From: Ascaris suum
Taxonomy: Eukaryota > Nematoda > Chromadorea > Rhabditida > Ascarididae
Direction of reading: 5' to 3'
Length of the DNA: 64,000 nucleotides
NCBI GenBank assembly: GCA_013433145.1
Contig: CM024187.1
Location: 20,077,826-20,141,825, forward strand
The notes under the pieces are model-generated. The model was given only the letters and a program-made list of their open reading frames with translations. It was not told where the DNA came from and did not search any database. The position numbers were made by a program, and so were the translations under genes. Below, piece after piece: positions 1 through 12,900 of this stretch (position 1 is the first letter of the stretch; every line of letters begins with the position of its first letter).

Positions 1-1333
1 AAGAAAAAAAAACGTTGCACTTATTGGACATGTACGCTTCGTTGGCAATAATTGTAGTTAGTTGTTTATAATTATCTCTATCAAAGATTATAATTACAAC
101 GTTGAAAATAGCTCATTGTAATTGTCTAATTAAAGCATCGTATCACATTCGATACAACAAATGCTCTTGCCGCTTCTCGTAAATAATTCCATTCTATTTT
201 TTTTGCTATTCTAGTTGACTGCTTCCAATCTGCTAATTTTTGCACTTACGAAAAAAAAAACTATTTCAAAGGAAATAAAAAAGGCGCAAAACTTGAAAGA
301 TCCATTAGTCCGCAGTTTTCAATAATGCGTTTGTCAAATGAATTGAGCGTATGAGGTCAATCACAATGCCCACTTCAATTATTGACGGCTCACCTGGCGT
401 GTCCTGCCATGAAAGACCTTTAAAAGAAACTACCCGCACCGCTATGTTACCCTCAATAATAAATCTCTTGCAAACATAGCAGTCCCCTAAGCCAAAATAA
501 ACATCAACGCATTGAATACGGAAAATAAAATCACACTACTAAATAACGTTAAAAAAAAAGTGCATAATTCCGCGCAAAGTAATTCAACTAAAAGCATTAC
601 CGCATTTAATGAACTATGCACAATTCCACAATCGATGTTTGTTGATGAGACAAAATTGAACATTCTTGAAAGACCAACGAAATTTGGCTTACAAACAAAT
701 GTAAACAGTTTCGCATCAGTTGGGAAGTTTCCTGTGAAAAATTTTTTCCGAACATGTAGAACATCGTATATACACAAGTTTGGGAAGTTATTTCATCTAT
801 TCACTTGTCTGTAATGCGGGAAGAGATGCGATATTGAGTAGAAGAATAACGTTGCAAAGCAAAAATATTACACCGAAACGGATTACTGACAGAAACGTTA
901 TCATTTGGCAACGTAATTGCAAATCGGATCGAACTTAATCCGATTTCCTCGCACATCTTTAAGAGTAGAGTCATCTACAGTAAAATTTTAGTCATTCAAA
1001 CACTTCTGAGATGCCATTCGACTCTCACAACTAAACTAAAGCAAACGCTGCAAAGCGTGACGCCAAAGTTGTCTTTAGGAATCAGCAATATTGTCTTTCG
1101 TTAAAAGGTGATCGAATAACTGCATGAGGACTCAACCTCTTCTTGCTTGTGCTTAGACCGGTGGATTCAACTTTTGCCCATGTTAGCAATCCGTTCCTGC
1201 CCCTCTCTGTCTCCAACTGCTCCCCTATTCAGTGGGCAGAACGGACTTTCATGCACCGTCATGTCTCTTATCCTGTAAGGAAATATAAGTCGATAGTTTT
1301 TTCCATCCCCACAACGTGTACCTATCACTGCAC
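1..1333. other. Left-edge stretch with no recognisable gene
   Basis: I recognise no gene here. The sequence is AT-rich with short A and T runs. Two ORFs of about 100 codons overlap on opposite strands at 487-814 and neither resembles a known protein. A plus-strand ORF of 143 codons starts at 1143 and runs to 1574, opposite the minus-strand exon candidates described separately; its composition is rich in Cys, His, Arg and Thr and I consider it probably antisense noise. Confidence 0.5.
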
Positions 1334-1665
1334 CCGGATGGAAGGTTGCGGACCGGATAAGAATAGGACAACACCATCAGTGGAAACGCCAGGCACCACT
1401 ACGTTATCGGCGAAAATGTCACGCATCGACGAATCCGTTGGAACGTTAAGACGTGTTGCAATGCGGCTACGTTTGTTTATGTACACTTCAACGTCGCAGT
1501 GCTCTCGCCAGTTTTGTATTCACTCGCATGTGCTTGTGCCACTTCATGTGATGTGCGCGTGCCATTGTAACTGAGACCTATGATGGTCAAGAATTTTGAC
1601 CACACTTCTGTACTCACTTCGACGGTCACTTTGTCATACTGAGACAACCGTTCGATTGTATGCAA
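1334..1665 (-). CDS. Candidate exons of an unidentified minus-strand gene
   Basis: Two adjacent exon-like pieces are visible on the minus strand. The upstream piece (about 1665 down to 1618) reads IERLSQYDKVTVE and ends at a strong donor, GAA|gtgagt. After about 116 nt, an AG at 1503-1502 opens a 56-codon phase-0 piece (1501-1334), which reads CDVEVYINKRSRIATRLNVP and continues to PQPSIR, where a GT donor follows. The alternation of hydrophobic and charged residues resembles a beta-grasp (ubiquitin-like or FERM F1-like) fold, but that is impression only. The second acceptor is weak (gagag). I do not recognise the protein and could not extend it convincingly in either direction. Codon composition looks more coding-like than the overlapping plus-strand ORF. 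Confidence 0.3.
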
Positions 1666-3505
1666 TGGAGCTCACTCAGTCACAGCACACCTCGATTCAA
1701 TCGCCCTTCTAATGCTTTTCTTTGCTCAAGTTCAAGTGGTAGAAGCAAATCTTGCAAAAAAGAAATACTGCTAGGAAATATATGCTAATAAAGACGTATA
1801 AGCGTCAAAAACTCGCAATCAAACCAGCTGTTGCCATCCTTGCTTGGAGCGTGACTAACTGTTATTTGAAAACAATTTTCCCAGAGTTCAGAACTACGGA
1901 TTTCTCTTTTGTTTCAATGTGAAACTCGATTATTCTATAATTTTCACAACGACATTACGGAAGCTTATAATGCTCTAAAGTTTCGGGATTGCAATTCCTC
2001 CAATTCCGCTCAAATTTCTGGAACTTTTGGAAAGAGCCCCTTTGGAAAGTGAAGGGAAACGCATTACTCTACTTCTAACAGAAATTTCCTTGTTTTTTTT
2101 AAAACTCGGTTTTTAAAGCGACTGTCTTCTCGCTTGACGGCCACTACCTCCAAATCCTAAACAAACTAATGTCTTTAATCACTAAATAGTTTAAGCGACA
2201 AATGCGCTGCCCAGCACACCAACGGAGTGCAAACATAAACCCGTCCCGGCGGAGCTTCTAAGGAATACTTTCGCGAATGCTCAGTCCGGCTCGACAGAGC
2301 GCAGAACTACTTTCTTTTAGCAGTAATATAAGGAGTTACTTTTACACCAAACAAAGCCCTCAGATTCCATGTTCCTTTGAGTTTTGTTTAAACTTGCAAC
2401 ACAGTTTTGGTCACCCTCGAACAAATGACTAACGCACATTCAATTATCCAGCATTTTCTTGTCGACCACTGAAATACTAATGTCACATTTCCGATAACTA
2501 ATCAACTTATGCCCAAAGACGGACGACAATGTAAAACAAGCGAAAAGCTAAAGGAATGAGAGCAATGACCATGGATTCAGGTTTAAAAGCAAAAAAAGAA
2601 CATCTAGAATATCACCGTCATGCCTCAAAATGCCGTGAGGAAGTCACTGTCTCTAAAGGTTCTTTTCTCGTCCGAGTACGTCACCTGCTACTCAAGCTTG
2701 ACCTCCAGGCTGTGTTCTGAATGACCCATTACCAACGCATGAAGCCACTGAGTGAACCAGAATTAAAGCTCTCCCATTGCCGTGATTTACCAAATGCTTA
2801 AAATCTTATTTCCCGAAAGCAAACACTCAAAACAGCATCATAATCAGATACGACTATAAACACCAAATCCAGAATGCATTTAAAAAACTGCTGAAGGGGT
2901 CAACCAACACACTATGCTCCTTTCATATTTCAGCCGCTGAATACTGCAAAAACATTGCACACTGAAAATGTTCGGAATGCATGGGGAACAAATACTGCAA
3001 TCAACAACACAAAACTGGTAACGACCATCAAGCGCATATGTGCCCCAAATCAGACCTGCAGCGAAAATGAAAGATTAGAGAAAGCCATCCCAGTAATCAT
3101 GCCAAATATGTGTGAGTAAAGAAAAAAAGATTTGCTTTTCTAATTTATTGTGGGCATTTAGGTCTTTATTTCCTTTGACATGGTCAAAAATAATCGCCGC
3201 TACCTGCTTCCCAATCCCAAGAGCATAAAATACGAATGACGAGATATTAAAGCGAACACTCTGCAAACTACTACGATCCATATAAAAAGTACTGTACTTG
3301 TATTTGGAAATCCCAACTAGAATAGTCTGCTCACAAGCGCAAAATAAGTGCTATTTTAAGAGCGCTTTTGCTTCACAAAAAGTTAACTCCCACCTGCCGT
3401 ACTCAAAAGTGTCCGAACACCACCTCCTCAGAACTTAAAGTTCTATAGCAGCAATAATTTTTTTTGACGTCCATCCTGTTCCAGCAGAAACCCCACCAAG
3501 TGGCT
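1666..3505. other. Intergenic stretch, nothing recognised
   Basis: About 1.8 kb of AT-rich sequence downstream of the eIF2-alpha 3' end. One minus-strand ORF of 68 codons (3075-3281) has no recognisable similarity. No repeat, RNA gene or mobile element was seen. Confidence 0.5.
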
Positions 3506-3511
3506 TTTATT
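3506..3511 (-). terminator. Poly(A) signal of eIF2-alpha
   Basis: AATAAA on the minus strand (TTTATT on the plus), about 104 nt beyond the eIF2-alpha stop codon. This is a normal distance for a 3' UTR, so it is the best candidate cleavage signal for that transcript. Confidence 0.55.
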
Positions 3512-3614
3512 ACAAAACAGTGTTGTTTAACAAAACTTCGTAGGCAGAAAACTGATGCCGATTTCGTAAAAGTGAGCAGTTATCTCCAACTCTTTATGCC
3601 TTCAGCGTGAACGT

Positions 3615-6600
3615 TTAGTCAGACTCTTGATCGGAATCTGCCTGCTGCTGTGCGTTTCGGTTAGCCTCCTCTTGATCCTTCTGTTGGTCAAGTCCTTTTG
3701 GTGCGACAAGGCCATCGTCATCACTTCCAGAGCTGTTTTCCTCATCATCAAGCGCCATTAGCTCCATTCTCTTTTTGATCTCCTCTTCATCCAAATCAGT
3801 CACGACTTTTGGCTGCAAACATCATCCCTTTCAGAGTTACGACTTGCTGCTTAAAAAGATACAAAAAGATCTTATAATAATGACTGCCATCTCTTCATGG
3901 AAAAACTAAGCTAACGAATAGTGCCCCTCCTCCTTATAATTACGCGATTACGCCAGTGCGTCAAGCACTTCTTGGGCATACTCTGCGCACCTCTCTTTAC
4001 TGAAATTCAATTCGTAATCAGCTACACACTTGTTATATGAAAATTTTTATTACATCCACGTTTGTACCATCATTTTGTTTCTTAACTGCACGGGAATGCC
4101 GCCAGCACGTTTTGCCACACCATGACAGTCCGCTAGTCTATCTCTGCTTCTTACATTCAAAAAGATTATTTCTTCCATATCCTCAGAGAAATGTGAACTT
4201 ACGACGGAGTTTATCTAAAAGAATCCGCATCGCCATTTCGGATTCCTTTAAAAACTCCGCATCTCTCCCGCAAAAACAACAAAAAAGCTTTCACCGAAAT
4301 AAAACGCATCGTCCTATAATTTCCTAACTTTAACACTTTTCCCTTAAAATGCCTGAAGAACTCCGACGCAATTACGGCTTCAACAATCACCACGAATTTG
4401 AAGAAAGACCCATGAAGGCAATATTAACTAAACATGTAAAATTTTAACGGTTTTTCAATGCTCTCCTCGGCCTAATTAAAAATTTCTCAATGCTGCGACA
4501 TTTTATCACTCTTTTAGCAGCATCGTCCCAATAGCGGTGAAGTGCCAATCATTTAATTACTTCCATTTGACTAAACAAACTACTAGTTGCTCCCCCAATC
4601 ATCACTGGTGAGGAAAAACAAAACTTTTGAAACGAAACCCGCACATGGACGCCACAATGAAAAGACCGCAAAAGCGAATATTAATGTCAACCCTATGAGG
4701 CTTCGAAAGACTACAGCTGTAAATTAAGAAACAGACCTTCAAAGCTTCTACGGAAGTGGTAAGAATGGAAACGACGCTAGCAAACATACCGCCATAACAA
4801 TTTTGAATGTTCCCTGATGAGATTCGATTGTATTTTTGATTACGTCCAAAGCATTGTTGACCGCCTCCAAGCCTTCACTTCTCTCTAAAGTTTGCGTTGT
4901 AACGACAAAGAGCGGTGCAGCGATCAGATTTATCTGCAAAATTATCGTTCAAATTTCTAGCACTATAACAACAACAAGTAATTTAGTTGTTGGTCGAGAG
5001 ATCAGTTACTATTTGTAGTTGGTGACTCGACAAGGACACAAAACTGAAACTCGCCTTAATTGGCATTTCTTCCGTAGAGCACTTCTGACCGTTTATAAGT
5101 GCCTCTTTAACAGCGTCTATACCATCATATGAGAAGCACGACACTTCGATATCGGCACGAATTTTTACAGCTTGCGGAGTCAGCCTTTTCCTATAATATA
5201 AAGGCATATGGGCGTGCATGTGAAGCATCGTAACCAGCAACAATAAACTTCATGAATGATGGTTAATAAACACTCTAAATGTACAATTTTCTTGAAATCA
5301 ACAAACGAATGCAACGAAAAGAAAATTACCTAATGTCTTCCAGGAGCTTTTCCCGTACTTCAGGAGGTATGTCGCACTCGTCCAGCACGGTCGAGTCACT
5401 GAAAAAAGCTAGTGGCACGTAACTTCGTAACAGAGCGTCGTGAATCGAATCAACATCAAAATTCACGAAGTACCTGTGATCAGCGACATTATACGTGTAA
5501 GCCACACAAGCTATGCTACAAGAAAAGTATAAGGATGGCCTCCCATTAACAAATTCTTTGCATTGACCGGCATCTCGAAGCTTGTGTACTAAACCTGCCT
5601 AAAACCACCGTTCCTCCTCTCGTTCAAGTCACCCACACTTCGATGCAAATATGGATTCCCATGAAGAAATTCAAAGTATGGTGCATCAGCACCACAAACT
5701 CGATCTTCTATCTATAAATCTTCGGCTTCTCAAAACTACTCCCGATTACAGAGTCATAATATTGACAGCTCCACAAGCACTGCATAATGTGAAAGGAATG
5801 CAGCAAAACGCAGCTGAATTAAGAATTCTAAGCCTATCCAAAGGCAACGTGCTAAAAAATATCAACAACTTCAACAATGTTACCTGATTGCCTTCTTGAA
5901 GACGTCGTATGCGGCCGCCTTCTTCTTCAACTTCTTGTCGAAGTACCATGCTGTCCTCTCGTATAAATCTTCAAGCTGCTTCTCTGAGTCATACCCCAAC
6001 TGATCCGCAACATGGCGAAGTATGCTGCAAGTATTATCGAATTATTTATCGACACCCCAGCATGAACGAGCGACGCATACCCACCTACTGTCCTTTCCGT
6101 TTTCTCTCCTGTTCATCAGCATGCCTCCTTCTAGGAAGCACAAAAATTTTACTAAACGCCTCGCCATTCCACACTACTCACAAATAATACCAACTTTGGC
6201 GCGTTTGAGACCACTTTGAAGGCTTACAGACTTGAATATCACACGGAGGTACCTGCTTCGTCGATACAACATATCACTTCCGGAAGGCGCAATTACGCCG
6301 TTCAGTTTGTGTATTTGGGAGTCATTGCGTTTTATACATACACCACTTCTACCAAATATCACAAATTAATTGCAGTGATCAGTTCTACCTTTCTCGTGCA
6401 AAAAATGAGAGCCTCCGCCCAATGGCGGATTCCAAACTTACCATTAGGGAAGCATTACTCTAAGCCTTTGTAATTAAGTTGCTATGATTTAAGTTAAGCT
6501 ACACAAACCAAGAGGAAACTGCAACGTCGAATTTCTAAACCGCCGAATGCAAACGGCTAGAACACCCAACAACCTCAATGAAACATTAACGACAGACAGC

Positions 6601-7611
6601 GGTCGTCTATAAAACTAATAATTAAAAATTAAAAGCGTTAAACAAATGCAGAAATGATCATAAAGCAACCTGTTGACTGCTTTAGCCTTCGCGAAACGAT
6701 CCTCGCACTGCAGAAGATCTTTCGAGTAGACACGCCGTTTCGAGAGATCGATATAGCCTTTCTCCTTGTCCACACGAATTACAACCACGCATTCGTTACG
6801 GCCCACACGGATCAACTTGTTCACTGAGCGAATTCGTCGTCGAGAAAGCTCCGATAACAAAATCATACCCTCTACAAATCAGTAGCGCATCTCATAGATG
6901 CTCGGTATTATAACCTCGCAAGACTACCGAAACAAGCGAGGGGGAAAATATAATATGGTATTATGTCTGAAATCAATACTGATGGCGTCGGTACCCCAAA
7001 CGGAAGTGTACGTTTGATGACTCATTATATCTTCATGAACACCACTTTTCAGGCTTGTTTCCTGTGGTAACTGGAACAACTTAAATGCGTAACAGAAAGG
7101 AAGGTAGGTGTGGCGCTTACCTCAGACCACTTAAATATACGCAGGAGAGATGGAACCACCGATATCTACTCAAGCTCTTGCACTCTTCCAGACATTTATA
7201 GACCTTTGCTAAGACCATAATAAAAATATACGTGGCCATTCACTGAAAAATTTCTTCTGTGCCCGAATAAACAACTAATTTAGCGATATTGTCACGCTAT
7301 TTCAGGTTTGTTGAGTGCAGTGGACATTAAGTATGCAAAATATGGTGACCATCAAAGTCGAAGGCGCCGTATTAATGCAAATTGTATGTATTCAGCAGTA
7401 TAAGGTTTGGGTGTAGCAAGCGCAAATAATAGAAATTACTGAAATCTCTCGCCAAATAAGAAAGCAAAGAATCCCGAAAGTTTAAACCTTTATTGTTATA
7501 TTCGAGCAATGAAACGTATGCACCCATCTCAGCAATCTGCCGCACATTCACCATAACGGTATCTTCCACATCCGGGAACTGATTAGCGTAGAATCGGCAT
7601 GAGAGCGGCAT
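3615..7611 (-). CDS. EIF2S1: Translation initiation factor eIF2 subunit alpha (complete, 7 exons)
   Basis: Alpha subunit of eIF2, the GTP-binding complex that delivers initiator tRNA to the 40S ribosome. Coding exons in order: 7611-7488, 6871-6670, 6024-5884, 5398-5330, 5190-5055, 4933-4790 and 3812-3615. All phases agree and give 337 residues, slightly longer than the human protein (315). The start is MPLSCRFY, matching the conserved N-terminus. Residues 17-90 form the S1 RNA-binding domain. [10 protein letters not shown] contains the regulatory serine, Ser51 counted from Met1, the target of eIF2-alpha kinases. The central helical domain is exons 3-4; the C-terminal alpha/beta domain begins near [15 protein letters not shown]. 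The tail is unusually rich in Asp, Glu and Gln, ending DSDQESD. Intron 5 has a GC donor (AAG|gcgagt, 5054-5053). The other introns use GT-AG. Confidence 0.97.
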
Positions 7612-9986
7612 GTTGGATTATTACCGATCCACCCGTCTACTACCTCCAAATGCAATAACACGATTAACGACGAAAGGAAATACGACTGTAATTACGAGCA
7701 CACCGAAGAGGACGGCAAAATATCGAATGATACACTCAATATGACACGTTTGTTTTAAGCAGAAAAGCGTGAAAAACTACTACGCTATAACGAAGCGCAC
7801 AACGATCACTTCTTAGCTTTGCCCATCTCCGCTTCGAGTCTGATACATTCAATACCCACTTAGCTCGCATAAGCGGTGAACAACAAAGTCTCATTATGAA
7901 TGCAAATGTTGTTTTTTTTTTTCATCGAAGGAGCGAAACGTTACGACGAGATGGATATGGGTAGAAGGTACTAAATCCCTTCCTCACGTGTTTACGGCGT
8001 AATTGCATAACGAATTCTAAAGAAACCGATTAACGGGTAGAAGAAAAAAAAATGAAAGAAGGAAAATCGAAAAGGTGAAAGCCACAAATTTATTATCTCA
8101 AATAGCCAGAGTTTGCTCATTATGAAGCAAGCCAATGGCACTACAAAAATCCGAACTATACTTCGGTTTTTTTTTATACAGTCATAGATGACGATCTGAG
8201 GCGCAGTTAAGCTTAAGGGAAAGATGTTCGAAGCTTCTCAATTTCAAACAAAACGATGTTCACCGTAAAATAGAGATACCAGAACCCTGCGGAAATGGAG
8301 TTTACTGCGCTCCTAACTGAACCGTTTCCGTGGTGTCAAACTGACAAACGATTCGTCAGCCTTCACCTACGACCTCTTGCTTCATCAACTTCCCCGCCCC
8401 TTCATCGATCCACATAAACCTCACTTTCGCAATCCTCTTCTCCCCTCCCCCCAACCATACTAATCTCATTTTGCGGGGCTCTCCCACAATTCCGAAACCG
8501 GACAGTTGTTAGTTACAATGAAAAACAAAACGTATTCACTAAAAGAACAAAAGATTTGCTTTGCAACAGTTCTCAATAAAAGCCCTTGTCGCTGCCTCTT
8601 TTAAAATCCGTACCGTCTAACTGCTCGACTGCAGCAGTATGTCATCACTTATTAACAAATTGTTCTCTTTATTCCACTTTAAAACTTCCTCATACCAAAC
8701 GACTTCTTGATACCTGCAGTGGAAAGGGGGCAATCAGGAAGAAAAGAGAGCATTGCACGAAAGAATTTCCATCCAAAACATTCATCAGTCTCTAATAATG
8801 ACCACAACTCAATGAATTTTCGTAAATTATTCACCAACAATGTAACTTAAAGTGCTCAACTCTTTCGCTTCTGCAACTTAACGAACGCCCTCGATGAATT
8901 CACAGCCTCAATGTGTAGTCACGCGTAAGAAGCACGCGCTTCATCATTTAATTGTATTTTACAGCATCACCTTCGTAAATCCACGATCACTACATCCCGT
9001 TGCACGGTACACTCGATCCGACCGATAGAGTGGTACCGACGTCCAACTAATCCACTCCGTTTAATAACCCCCTTAAGAACAGCAAAGTGCTGTTGCGGTT
9101 CAACTCACATAAAAAACGCAACTGCAGCACATCCTTAACCGTCACTGTAAACCTATTACTCCCCTCCCCTCTCAAAACTTTCTAACTGAATAATACTTAA
9201 AAAAGCACAGCATGAAATGAACCTCCGTCGATACTGGAATGATACAATTACGATAAATTTTCTTACTCTGCATTAATAACCGCCGAGCGCACGAATACGT
9301 GGCAGTATCCGGCATGCACGTTACGCATTTCGGATTCTCTAAAAGCCTATTTATGGGGGCGGCAGGTCTCGAAGTAAATCAAACTACCTGGAAACGTTCT
9401 GGTGGATTCCTGCGACAGCCGGAAGTTGAAATGCTAAAAGAAAACGCTTACAGCGATAGATATTCTACACTTTCAAATAACTTGCAAAGCAGAGCACAAA
9501 ACCTAGATCCCGTGTTGCATACATGGGTTTTTACAGCTTTTCATTGCATCAACCCACTACCGGTTATGATGTTTTATGTCCTTGAAGTGTTTCCAAGAGC
9601 CCAAGACAGCTTCGCAGATATTTTGTGCCAAAATCATCGAAAAAGAGAGATTTGTGTGAGATTCTCGGAGAACACGGAGCTATAACACGCCAAAGAATAG
9701 AGCTTGGATCTCAGTCGGAAATACATAAACGTTCGGCCAATTCCGAAACTCCAAACTATAATCGACAAGATTTAATATGAGCGAAGAGCAACAAGATATG
9801 GTGTATCGAAATCACTGCGAATAGCACGAATGAGATGGAACAAATTCAAAAATCATTCTATTATTAAATGAAACTATACGAAATAAGTACAACAAGAAAC
9901 AATATGAGGAAGCCACATTCTCGCGACTGTGTTGAGATAACCGATAAACAAAAGATGCAGCGCTAAACCCACTCGATCAATAGCAT
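7612..9986. other. Intergenic region between eIF2-alpha and prohibitin
   Basis: A 2.4 kb stretch that should contain the eIF2-alpha promoter, next to 7612, and the prohibitin 3' UTR, next to 9986. A plus-strand ORF of 128 codons without an ATG start (9299-9685) shows no family motif. Pyrimidine-rich patches occur near 8380-8460 and 9160. I saw no RNA gene or repeat. Confidence 0.5.
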
Positions 9987-12900
9987 TTACGCTGGCAAAT
10001 TGAATAAAGTATTCTGGTTGCCAGGAAGGTAGATGACATTCCTTGTCTTCGACATTCGTTCAGCGATTTCCTCGGCCGCTTCGATTTTTCTCAGCTCAAT
10101 CAAGCCATCTCCAGCATCTTTGAACGCCTGTGCAAGTAGCTTAGCAGCTTGCGCGTCACCTTCTGCTGTCGTTATCGCCGCGATCTTCATTTGTTCGGCC
10201 GTCTCGACCAAATATCGCGCCTTCTCCGCCTCTTGTTGGGCAACCTGTTTCATTTCTACTGCCTCCGTGAACTCCCGGCCAAACGACAAGTGCGTCTAAA
10301 TACAAAGTGCATTATAAAACGCCGCTAAATTTCTTCACTCGTACCCCTCAAGACCACCCCGGCAATCCCATAAGACCCCTCTCAATAGCCAATGATCCTC
10401 ACTGTAATATTCTATAGTTTAAGTACTTCTGTAATACATAGACTATGCTGTGTAGGCAAAGCCTTCGACCATGTCTGTGGTTCAATTCGCCTTCCTGATT
10501 CCACAAATCGAAGAACAAAGCTACGGTTACAAGTGGGCATTGGCTTATTTAGGATATATGACATCACTTTTGCTCCAAATAATATAACCAATTTAATGAA
10601 ATATTATAAGCAATGAGCGAGACGAACAAGCAAAAAAAAAAAAAAAACAAAACAAAACAAAAAAAGCAAAAAAACAATGTGAGCTTGAAATTATTTTGAT
10701 AGTGAATGGCGGAACGAGAACGAAGAAAGTAATGCTGCAAGCGTTATTCACCAAAATCGGCAAATAACACCGACTATGACCTCTTAAAAACAAATAATGC
10801 ATAATGAGTAAACGCTATCCGTTCCGATGTATTCCAACTTTATGGGCAGATGATGTTCTTAAAGCGAAATTTAAATGCATCGGACGCTACCAAAAGTGAC
10901 AATAAAAAAGGCACCTACGATGGCAATATCATCGAGCAGAATGCCGAATTGCTTCGCCCTCTCGGAAAGTTCAACAGACACACGGTGACTAACGCTCTCT
11001 CGCTGCGTTATCATCTCGTGAGCATCGAACTGTGCCTGTAATAGCTTTCTTGTAGCCATCCCAACACTCGATCTGATCGCCGCCTCGCAGTACGACGATG
11101 TTCATAGCAGTTTCCCGACCATCCCGTTATGCTTTCAATGTTAAAATCCCTCGCGTTTTAGTGCACTTGGCAACAATCCGTTGTCATATAGCGGAATTAC
11201 TTACTCACTGCCCTAATATATGCCCCCACTAAGGATATTTCTCATCGATACGACTTCCAGAAAATGTTGACGAAGGATTCCTTCTGCAAGCAACGAAGCC
11301 GCTCACTTAAGCTAATCATCCAAATTTCGTTTGCTCATCGATTCGCATTGAAAAAGATCATCGATCATTGAATTCTTCAAAAGTGTTGATTAGTCGACTT
11401 GGTGTCCACTATTATTCAAGACAAAACGTCACTCTTAAACGAGTATAAAAACCAGTCGAGTTCGCTAAAGAAACCAGCATCTTTCCTGCTAGCAGCAATA
11501 AGAAGGACGGTGAGGGGGGAGGGGGTTAAATGGGAATGGAGATCTCATGTGAGCGTGAGCATCAAATTTCATACTACCCCAGAAACAAAATATTTTGAGG
11601 CTAGTCGGATGAACCTACTGATGTCCAGAATCCACGAGCAATTTCATCGCTTTTCTGGCTTCCGGGGAAAGGCGAGGGAGGGAGGGGAATGTCCTACCTT
11701 CCACGGGCCCGGTCAGTAGTACCAAGCAAACGATAACGAAACGACAAAACGATCGATAAAACGTACAACAACCGCTTTAAGAACTTCATTGATGATGGAG
11801 GGTAAAACTCTTTCAGCGTAATCCTGACCAATGTTTAAGTAGATGTTAGGCAGCTTGCTTGGCTCAGGCCTATGCAAAATACGAAGCGTGATCGAAACGT
11901 TCTGCAGATCTGAAACACTCAAGTGATCTCTCTTTCTAAACAAAACGCAAGTCAATGTTAGCATTCGAGATTCCCAAAACAGACGGCGGTCGGACGGAAG
12001 TGAAGTTCACTGCCTTTCTTGAACAAAATCCAGGCCTTCAGACTGAGAAGCAAATCGAGTCCTAGAAATCTGCAAGCCCTTAAACGGGATAAACGGTTCA
12101 CGAAAGTATGGAATCTCCCGGATTATTTTTTTTTTTTTGGCGGCTAAAACTACTGCGAAACTTTTGCCAGATTCATCAAAACCGGAATAAGTGATTAAAC
12201 AGACATATACTCTCTATGCAAGCTAGTCCAGAGGAGCAGCAATGAGTTTATTCAAGAAAACTACAGCAGTTTTTTCTCTTGCAAAAATGGAATTTCCACA
12301 CGCACTAAAATTTCTTGTACGAACTCGGCTTTTTTTCTTTTCGAACAAAGGATAACTTTCTGCAGTCGATCTCTACTTAACGCGGCGAATATATAATGCT
12401 ATCAGCGGTCGAGAGCCATCGTTCCTAAGCACATTACTTTCGACACCAAAGCTACGTTCGACCAATTTTCAGCTAATAACTTCAAATCACATTTTAGCTG
12501 CATGATTTCCCTATCAAGGTATATACCTGTTGGAGGCTAACATTACTGATTTAAGAAGCCTTTTTCAAGTAAGTAGCACCAAACAATGCTGCAAGGATAC
12601 CCCACTCAAAGGAACTCTCATTTTCAGAACATCTATCAATAGTACAGAACCAGACGTATAAAACGATAAACGAAAAGACACAGCAGAACAGCACGAGTTT
12701 TGCGTTGACAGCTAGTAGATCAACATCTTTTCCAAGGCCTGTTTACCTATCTCAATTCTTAGCATCCTCCTTGCTCCCATCCCACAAGTTCCAATGCACC
12801 ATCGCCCACAGATTACTCGGTATGCTAGTTTTGAAATAGTTTTGTCAGAGGACCTCATCGTGCCTCTTCGCCATTTTTTGCCCCTCCCCCTTCCCCCTAT

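Noticed and set aside
9299..9685. 128-codon plus-strand ORF between eIF2-alpha and prohibitin
   Set aside because: It starts at GTG, has no ATG near its start, no splice-site context and no recognisable motif. Insufficient to call a gene.
10033..10299. 88-codon plus-strand Ala/Ser-rich ORF
   Set aside because: Antisense of the last prohibitin exon, whose minus-strand product is unambiguous.
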